DNA of 64,000 nt from Dactylis glomerata (lineage: Eukaryota > Streptophyta > Magnoliopsida > Poales > Poaceae), in contig QXEO01000382.1 of NCBI GenBank assembly GCA_007115705.1, positions 4,826,977-4,890,976 of the forward strand. Direction: 5' to 3'. The number at the start of each line of letters is the position of its first letter. Position 1 is the first letter of the stretch. The position numbers and the translations under genes are program-made. The notes under the pieces were generated by a model. It was not told where the DNA came from and searched no databases. It saw nothing but the letters and a program-made list of their open reading frames with translations. Below, in pieces: positions 58,247 through 64,000 of this stretch.

Positions 58247-58480
58247 TGTTGGTGTAATCGAATAGACGGGCTCTAGTCCCGGTAATTGTGATCTCCATAT
58301 AATTGTATATATATATACTCGATCGTAAGATAAGTTATCTTACATATATATGCACTAAAATGTATGAGTAGAATTATATGAAAAGTGTTTTTAAAATGAA
58401 GAAAGAATAAAATAAAATACAACAAAAATAATTCCCCCGAACACCTAAACCCTAAAGCAAAAAACAAAATCTGTAGAGGA
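58247..58480 (+). other. 3' flank of second CACTA gene
   Basis: AT-rich sequence with short (TA)n and one isolated TAGTCCCGG word at 58274. No gene is seen. Confidence 0.6.
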
Positions 58481-58682
58481 CCTTTAGTCCCGGTTTGACC
58501 GGGTCTAAAGGGCCTGTCCCTGAAGGCGCTCCGAGGCGCCCACGTGGAAGCCCTCTAGTCCCGGCTGGTAACCGGGCCGGGACTAAAGGTTCAGCCTTTA
58601 GTCCCGCCTCTGGAGTCCCGGTTTGCAAACTGAGACTAAAGGCCTTTACGGGCCGGGACTGGAGGCCCTGTCCCCACTAGTG
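58481..58682 (+). repeat. CACTA right subterminal repeats and terminus
   Basis: At least six TAGTCCCGG or complementary GGGACTA words in alternating orientation precede the terminal CCCCACTAGTG. The terminal CACTAGTG is self-complementary, as expected for the CACTA TIR tip. These repeats form the transposase-binding end of the element. Confidence 0.8.
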
Positions 58683-59637
58683 TTAACAGAATATCCCAAA
58701 CCTAAATTGGCTCATAGATGTTTCGCAGAAGTTTCATTCAGTATTCTTGCATCCTTCATACAAACTTAACAGAATATTTCATACCCAAATTGGTTCATAG
58801 AAGTTTGACAGAAGATTCAAAAGAAGTTCAGATTTCATACAAGTTTCATGAATTTTTCGATCTGAAAAACAGTGAACAAATTGCATGAAGATGTTCTCAG
58901 TTGGATACATCAATGTGTCAAGAAACAACAGAGCTTTGTCGATAATTGGTACATGGGAGAGAAAATGTTTCATACCAGATTTCTCAACGCATCTACATAA
59001 TCTGTTAATTTCATAGAAGATTAAATAAAGATCCATACATGCATGCCTCTTATTTACCAGAATAGAAACACATGAACTGGATCTAGAAAAATTTCAACGC
59101 ACGTTCCAACATCAAATCTTAGAAGATCCATCAAAGATTAAGTCCCAAAAAAGGAAACAAAATGAACTCGTCATAAATCAAGATCCACTCGCACTCGAAT
59201 CTCGGATTCAATCAAGATCCAGCCAAGCCATACTGGACCGACACCGGCGACCCTGAAACAGATCGGTCCACAACAATGACTCAGACGCAGGCGAGCAGGT
59301 GGGAGGTCGCGCACGTCGGACCGGTAGCCTGAGATCTGGAGGAGGAGCGTCGAGCTGGCTCCGCACCGCATGCCAGCCGAGCCCTTCCTCCCCATCAGCT
59401 CCAGGGATCCAGGGAGAGATTGCCGTCGCCTGGGAAGAGCTACAGAGGCGGCCGAGCTAGGTAGGCGGCGGCCAGCACGGTTGTTGGGAGAGAGATGGGG
59501 TCAGCTTTGATTAGGTTTAGGTGTGAGCAATAACTGGGTCAGGGTAGGGGCCGAGTTTGGGATTAAGGAGCACTGGATATACTGCACATTTGTTTCACTC
59601 TTTCTAAGTGGTGTAAGTGCAAATGTGCAACGACCAG
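58683..59637. other. Sequence outside the CACTA element, unassigned
   Basis: No retroelement feature from the rest of the window recurs here. A direct repeat of about 30 bp (TTAACAGAATAT...AAATTGG.TCATAGA) occurs at 58683 and 58766. The right half (59180-59480) is GC-richer and resembles a gene-proximal or promoter region; a 74-codon minus-strand ORF at 59171-59395 has no recognisable domain. It ends abruptly at the duplication boundary. Confidence 0.5.
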
Positions 59638-59694
59638 GGTGTAAAAACAAGCATGGAGCATCAAAAATTATGGATACGTTGGAGACGTATCAGC

Positions 59695-60048
59695 ACGGTA
59701 GTTGTAGACCAAAAGTACGGCATGACAACAGTGGATCTCAACAATCCTGCGTACATGGACGAACCATTCGTCCTAGCCAACGATGTCGCTCAGGTTTTCT
59801 ATGTGAAGGACATGTCTACAAAAACGAGAAAAAGAAATCAGCAAAAGAAGACATCGTCCGATGAGCCAAAGCGCCACATAGTTCTTTCAGGGAAAAGAAA
59901 CATCGTGGGAGTAGATGACAAGATAGACATGTCAGTAGATTATAATAAGTTTCATGAAATTCCACCCTTCAAAGTGAAAACTGACCCAAGCATCCTACTG
60001 AATGATGAAGATTCTCCATGGCTACGACCCAGAAGAAATCAGAAATAA
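59695..60048 (+). pseudogene. CACTA transposase C-terminal end, second copy
   Basis: Identical by eye to 42386-42739, with the same stop. Preceded by the LTR fragment, so it also lacks all upstream transposase sequence. Confidence 0.75.
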
Positions 60049-60491
60049 TAGATAGAAATGTTAGTGCAATAATGTAATAATGTATTAAACCTTTTATGTA
60101 ATGCATGTATGGAATGTACTAAACCTTTATTTAAGGAGCATGTGTGTTAATAATGAACTAATATTAGTTAATCTATTTATTTGAAAATGGCAATTTTGTT
60201 AATAGTTTGATAAGTTAGAATAAGTTAACAAAACTGTCGGTGGGATAAGGACGTGTGGGTAACCTTTAGTCCCGGCTGGTGGGTGCAACCGAGACTAAAG
60301 TTGTCGGCAGGATAAGGACGCATGGGTGGATGCACCGCTCGATGAGATAAAGCATGTAGCGCACGATGCCCCTGTCGGAGGAATAAGACAAAGTAGAAGC
60401 GGCGCCGTGCCTATAAAAGGAGCATGAATATGCCATGGCAAGCAGCTCAACAAGCCAACCTAGAAGGCAGGGAGAGTTTCATCCCCATGGA

Positions 60492-60946
60492 TGGAGGAAA
60501 GGGTTGGGAAATCTCCCGTGGCAGAGCTTCTCGAAGATGTCGTTGGTGCTCATGCCCTACGGCATCTTTGGAAGCTCCGCCTCGGAAAAATTTCCCTGCA
60601 AGCCCGTGAAAGACTCCATCTCCTCTAACTGTGTTGGGGAAAGGGTTGGGAAATCTCCCGTGGTGGAGCTTCTCGAAGATGTCGTTGGTGCTCACGCCCT
60701 ACGGCATCTTCAGAAGCTCCGCCTCGGAAAAATTTCCCTGCAAGCCCGTGAAAGACTCCATCTCCTCTAACTGTGTTGGGGAAAGGGTTGGGAAATCTCC
60801 CGTGGCGGAGCTTCTCGAAGATGTCGTTGGTGCTCACGCCCTACGGCATCTTCGGAAGCTCCGGCTCGGAAAAATTTCCCTGCAAGCCCGTGAAAGACTC
60901 CATCTCCTCTAACTGTGTTGGGGAAAGAGTTGGGAAATCTCCCGTG
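60492..60946 (+). repeat. 142 bp tandem repeat, second copy of the array
   Basis: Same number of units and same unit variants as 43186-43640, which supports recent duplication of the whole array rather than independent expansion. Confidence 0.9.
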
Positions 60947-60948
60947 AC

Positions 60949-61305
60949 AAAGTTTTATCAGATTCTAAAATATGCAAAAAGAATATTAATCAATATAGTT
61001 TTAATTGAAAATGGCTAAATAGTTAATAGTTTGAATATTTAAAATAATTGATTTTGAAAATAGAAAATGGTTTTGAATTAGTTAATCAATTTCAAACACT
61101 TTTCATATTCAAAGTTTTATCAGATTCTAAAATATGCAAAAAGAATATTAATCAATATAGTTTTAATTGAAAATGGCAAAATAGTTAATAGTTTGAATAG
61201 TTAAAATAATTGATTTTGAAAATAGAAAATGGTTTTGAATTAGTTAATCAATTTCAAACACTTTTCATATTCAAAGTTTTGTCAGATTCTAAAATATACA
61301 GAAGT
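60949..61305 (+). repeat. 162 bp AT-rich tandem repeat, second copy
   Basis: Same structure as 43643-43999. Confidence 0.9.
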
Positions 61306-61383
61306 TATTCAATTTAAAATTCAAAATTCATATTACAAATGAAATCTGGAAAAAATTGAGCCTTGGCGCGCATTTATTGCCCC

Positions 61384-61546
61384 TTTAGTCCCGGTTGAAG
61401 CCACCAACCGGGACTAAAGGGGGGGAGGCTCGGGCGCGAACCGCCGACCCCTCTTTAGTCCCGGTTGGTGGCTTCAACCGGGACTAAAGACCCCCCTTTA
61501 GTCCCGGTTGAAGCCACCAGCCGGGACTAAAGGGGGGGGTATAAAA
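61384..61546 (+). promoter_or_regulatory. Palindrome array and TATA box, second copy
   Basis: Three TTTAGTCCCGGTT palindromes (61384-61531) and TATAAAA (61540-61546), matching 44078-44240. Confidence 0.78.
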
Positions 61547-62596
61547 GCCCGCGCCCCCTTCCTCTTCTTCCCCACTGCACACTTAGCAAAAAACCGACGA
61601 CGACGGACGCGCGCGAGGAGCTTCCCGCCGGCAACGTTGCGGTCGCCCGGCCATTTGACGGCGGCGCCGCCATCGCACCGCTCCGCCCCGGCCACCGCCC
61701 GCTCCGCCACTGCACCACGCGCTAGCTCCCACCCCGGCCTCCGCGCGCTCCGCCCCGGCCACCACGCGCTCCGCCCCGGCCACCGCCCGCTCCGCCCCGG
61801 CCTCCGCGCGCTTCGCCCCCAGCCGGCCATCGCACCGCTTCGCCCCGGCCTTCCCTCCTGCAAGTTTTTTTTTTAATTTTGTTAAGTATTGTTAGTGTTT
61901 TGTTAGGGTTTGTAATTGTTAGGGTTTTTGTTAGTGTTTTGTTAGTAATTCTGTTAGTGTTTTGTTAGTAATTTTTTTAGTTTTTGATAGGGTTAGTAAT
62001 AGAAATAGTGAATAGAAATAGTTAGAATTAGTTTTTGTTAGGGTTAGTAATTTTGTTAGTGTTTTTTTAGTAGTTAGAATTGTTAGGGTTTTTTTATAGT
62101 TAGAATTGTTAGAAAATGTTAGAAATTGTTAGTGTATAGTAATAGTTATAAAATAGAAATAGAAATAGGAAATTATATATTGTTGATAGGAAATTAGTAG
62201 TTAGAAATAGAGTTAGAAAAAATAGAATAGAAATAGAGTTAAAAAAATAGAATAGAAATAGCAAATAGAAATAGAGTTAGAAAAATAGAATAGAAATAGC
62301 AATTAGAAATAGAGTTAGAAAAAATAGAATAGAAATGAGTTAGAAAAATAGAGTTAGAAAAAATAGAATTAGTTAGGGTTAGTAGTTAGAAAATTGTTAG
62401 GGTTAGTAGTTAATTTGTTTTGTTATTAGTTAGGGTTAGTAGTTAGAAAATAAGTAAGGTTATTTTGTTAGGTTAATTGTTTGTTAGTTATGTTATTTTG
62501 TTTGGTTAATTGTTTGTTAGTTAGGTTAATCAATTGTCGGTATTGTTCCATATAGCGTCCATAATTGAAATATAATGTCGGTATTTTGCAGAAACT
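61547..62596 (+). other. Leader and TTAG-rich intron, second copy
   Basis: Matches 44241-45290. From about 62090 it shows scattered one-base deletions relative to the first copy, mostly in A or T runs. Confidence 0.7.
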
Positions 62597-62832
62597 ATGG
62601 ATCCACATAGCAGGAACCTAGAAGAGGAAGAACTTCTCGAAGATACAATCAAAGACGCCCCCGATGTTGAACCAGCTGAATCTCCGTCGTCGTATCTGAA
62701 CCCCTCGGAGATGGAATGGAGGTCGACCGACATGAAGATGAAGCCGACGTGGAAGGCGAAAGCTCCGATGATGGAGAAGGCGATAGCTCCGCTGATGGAG
62801 AAGCCGGTGGACAAATAACGAAGTCCGGCGAG
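62597..62832 (+). pseudogene. Second CACTA gene first exon, frameshifted copy
   Basis: Starts MDPHSRNLEEEELLEDTIKD as at 45296, but one base is lost near 62706 (CCCCTCGG for CCCCTCCGG), so the frame diverges and ends early. This may be a true mutation or a sequencing error. Confidence 0.65.
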
Positions 62833-62855
62833 GTATATATATGAAGTTTGGCAAT

Positions 62856-64000
62856 TGCTGATCCTTGTTGATGTGGAGCAGACTGTCCTTGTGCGTGGTG
62901 ATAACCAGCCCATTGGGAACCCCAAGAGGAAGGTATGATGAGTTAGCAGCTAGTTTCCCTCAGTTAAGAAACCAAGGTTTACGATCAGGAGAGGAGAGAC
63001 AATGACGACTGAAGGTGTTGGGAACCTGCACACACACAAACAAATACTTTGTTCCCAACTTGCGATGAGGTTGTCAATCTCACCGGTTTGCTTGAAACAA
63101 AGGTTATGAGGTATCGAGTGGAAAACAATATAGTATGCGAGTAAAGTAAACAGTACGAGTAAAGTAAACAGGTGATAGCAATATGATGGAAATAGGACCG
63201 GGGTCCACAGTTCACTAGTGGTGTCTCTCCATAGATAAAATAACACATGCTGGGTAAACAAATTACAGTTGGGCAATTGATAGAATAAAGATAACGTGAT
63301 ATGTCAAGAAGATCACTATGAGATTTACTCTGGGCATTACAACAAAAATACATAGACCGCCATCCAACTGCATCTATGACTAATAATCCACTCCCGGGGA
63401 TATCAATCCGAACACCCTCAGAGTATTAAGTTGCGAACAACAGATAATTGCATTAAGCAAAGTGTGTAATGTAAACAAAGCATATGCCCTTGAGCATATG
63501 AATGTTGTTTTCTCCCTAGTAGCAACAGCACATCTACCACCTTAGAGGTTTCTGTCACTCCCCCATGTGAAATAGAGGCATGAACCCACTATCGAGCATA
63601 AATACCCCCTCTTGGAGTCACTAGCAACTACTCGGCCAAGATAGCTACTAACAACGGAGAGCATGCAAGATCATAAACAACATAGAGATAACAAAAGATA
63701 TAATTCAGTACAGCAACTTAATCATAAACACCAATATTCATCGGATCCCAACAAACCAAACATGTAGAATTACATAACGGTGATCTCAATCATGTAGGGC
63801 AGCTCATGAGATCTAAACATGAAGCACATGGTGGAGAAGACAACCATCTAGCTACTGCTATGGACCCATAGTCCAAGGTAGACTACTCACTCATCGCTCC
63901 GGAGGCAAGCATGGCGATGAAGAAGACCTCCGGTGGCGATTCCCCTCTCCGGCAGGGTGCCGGGAAGAGCTTCTGGACCCTCCCGATCTTCGGGTCGACG
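62856..64000 (-). repeat. Gypsy LTR at the duplicated G insertion site, cut by window end
   Basis: A minus-strand LTR beginning at the same point as G (45556). The first 250 bases carry many one-base losses. Some diagnostic sites match B's LTR rather than G's (for example CGATCAGGAGAGGAG and CTCCCGGGGATATC), so it is a mosaic or a different copy. It is the 3' LTR of a G-like element that would continue beyond 64000. Confidence 0.8.

Larger units (their letters stand above)
42384..58682 (+). mobile_element. CACTA transposon (Caspar-like), right part
   Basis: This DNA transposon carries the 3' end of a TNP2-type transposase gene, a second multi-exon gene, TTTAGTCCCGGTT-type palindromes and a right terminus ending CACTAGTG at 58682. 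These TAGTCCCGG motifs are typical of Caspar-like CACTA elements in Triticeae. The left end and most of the transposase gene are absent, cut by Gypsy F and the deletion to its left. Gypsy G (45556-52436) and a MITE complex (55291-57550) are nested inside. The host 3 bp TSD would start TTA at 58683, but the left copy is not available. Confidence 0.85.
59638..64000 (+). repeat. Second copy of the 42329-46690 block
   Basis: The block begins with the last 55 bp of F's LTR (59638-59692) and continues through the CACTA transposase end, both tandem repeats, the palindrome array, the leader and intron, the first exon of gene 2 and the G LTR at the same insertion point (GCAAT then TGCTGATCC, 62851-62864). 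The offset is 17,309 bp, falling to 17,306 after a 3 bp deletion near 60174. From 59638 to about 62090 the copies are almost identical by eye. From there to about 63120 single-base losses are frequent. The copy runs off the window end. Confidence 0.92.

Overview
The window is transposon-dense nuclear DNA from a large-genome grass, most probably a Triticeae species (wheat, Aegilops, barley or rye group). The assignment rests on recognisable element families: a BARE/WIS/Angela-type Copia element, several Ty3/Gypsy elements whose LTRs start TGATACGTCTC and whose primer sites match tRNA-Asp (Athila-like; Sabrina/WHAM/Derami group, exact name uncertain), and a Caspar-like CACTA transposon with TTTAGTCCCGGTT motifs. 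I found no convincing ordinary host gene, RNA gene or CRISPR array. Coordinates were derived by eye from repeat alignments, and family names are from memory.

Layout. Positions 1-19877 read as a nest whose left halves lie outside the window: Gypsy A (1-4429) sits in the 5' LTR of Gypsy B (4430-11998), B sits in the 5' LTR of the Copia element (11999-19872), and the Copia element sits in the LTR of a minus-strand Gypsy C. C is further split by a 4.5 kb solo LTR (19939-24411, TSD TTAAC), a 2.1 kb solo LTR (24543-26666, TSD ATGGG) and plus-strand Gypsy D (from 27011). At 33466-33471 D's 3' LTR is broken and fused head-to-head with the broken 3' LTR of minus-strand Gypsy E. E interrupts the gag gene of minus-strand Gypsy F, and F interrupts the transposase gene of the CACTA element, which then runs to its terminus at 58682. 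Inside the CACTA are a complete Gypsy G (45556-52436, TSD GCAAT) and a complex of inverted MITEs (55291-57550). From 59638 to the window end, a 4.4 kb block repeats 42329 to about 46690.

How the parts work together. None of the Gypsy copies encodes reverse transcriptase, RNase H or integrase, so all depend on enzymes supplied in trans. They share LTRs, primer site, leader and a long 3' untranslated region, but carry one of two alternative coding cassettes in the same slot: a gag-protease ORF (B, F) or an unrecognised ORF of about 195 codons (A, D, E, G). The Copia element has all polyprotein domains but carries a frameshift and a nonsense codon. The CACTA has the 3' end of a TNP2-type transposase gene and a second, multi-exon gene (Transposase_24-like region plus Ulp1-like cysteine protease) that is inactivated by a frameshift, several stops consistent with C-to-T decay, and the MITE insertion.

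The most interesting items are the conserved unrecognised ORF and cassette swap, the near-identical 4.4 kb duplication with a localised cluster of single-base indels, the inverted LTR junction, and a palindrome array directly upstream of the second CACTA gene's TATA box.
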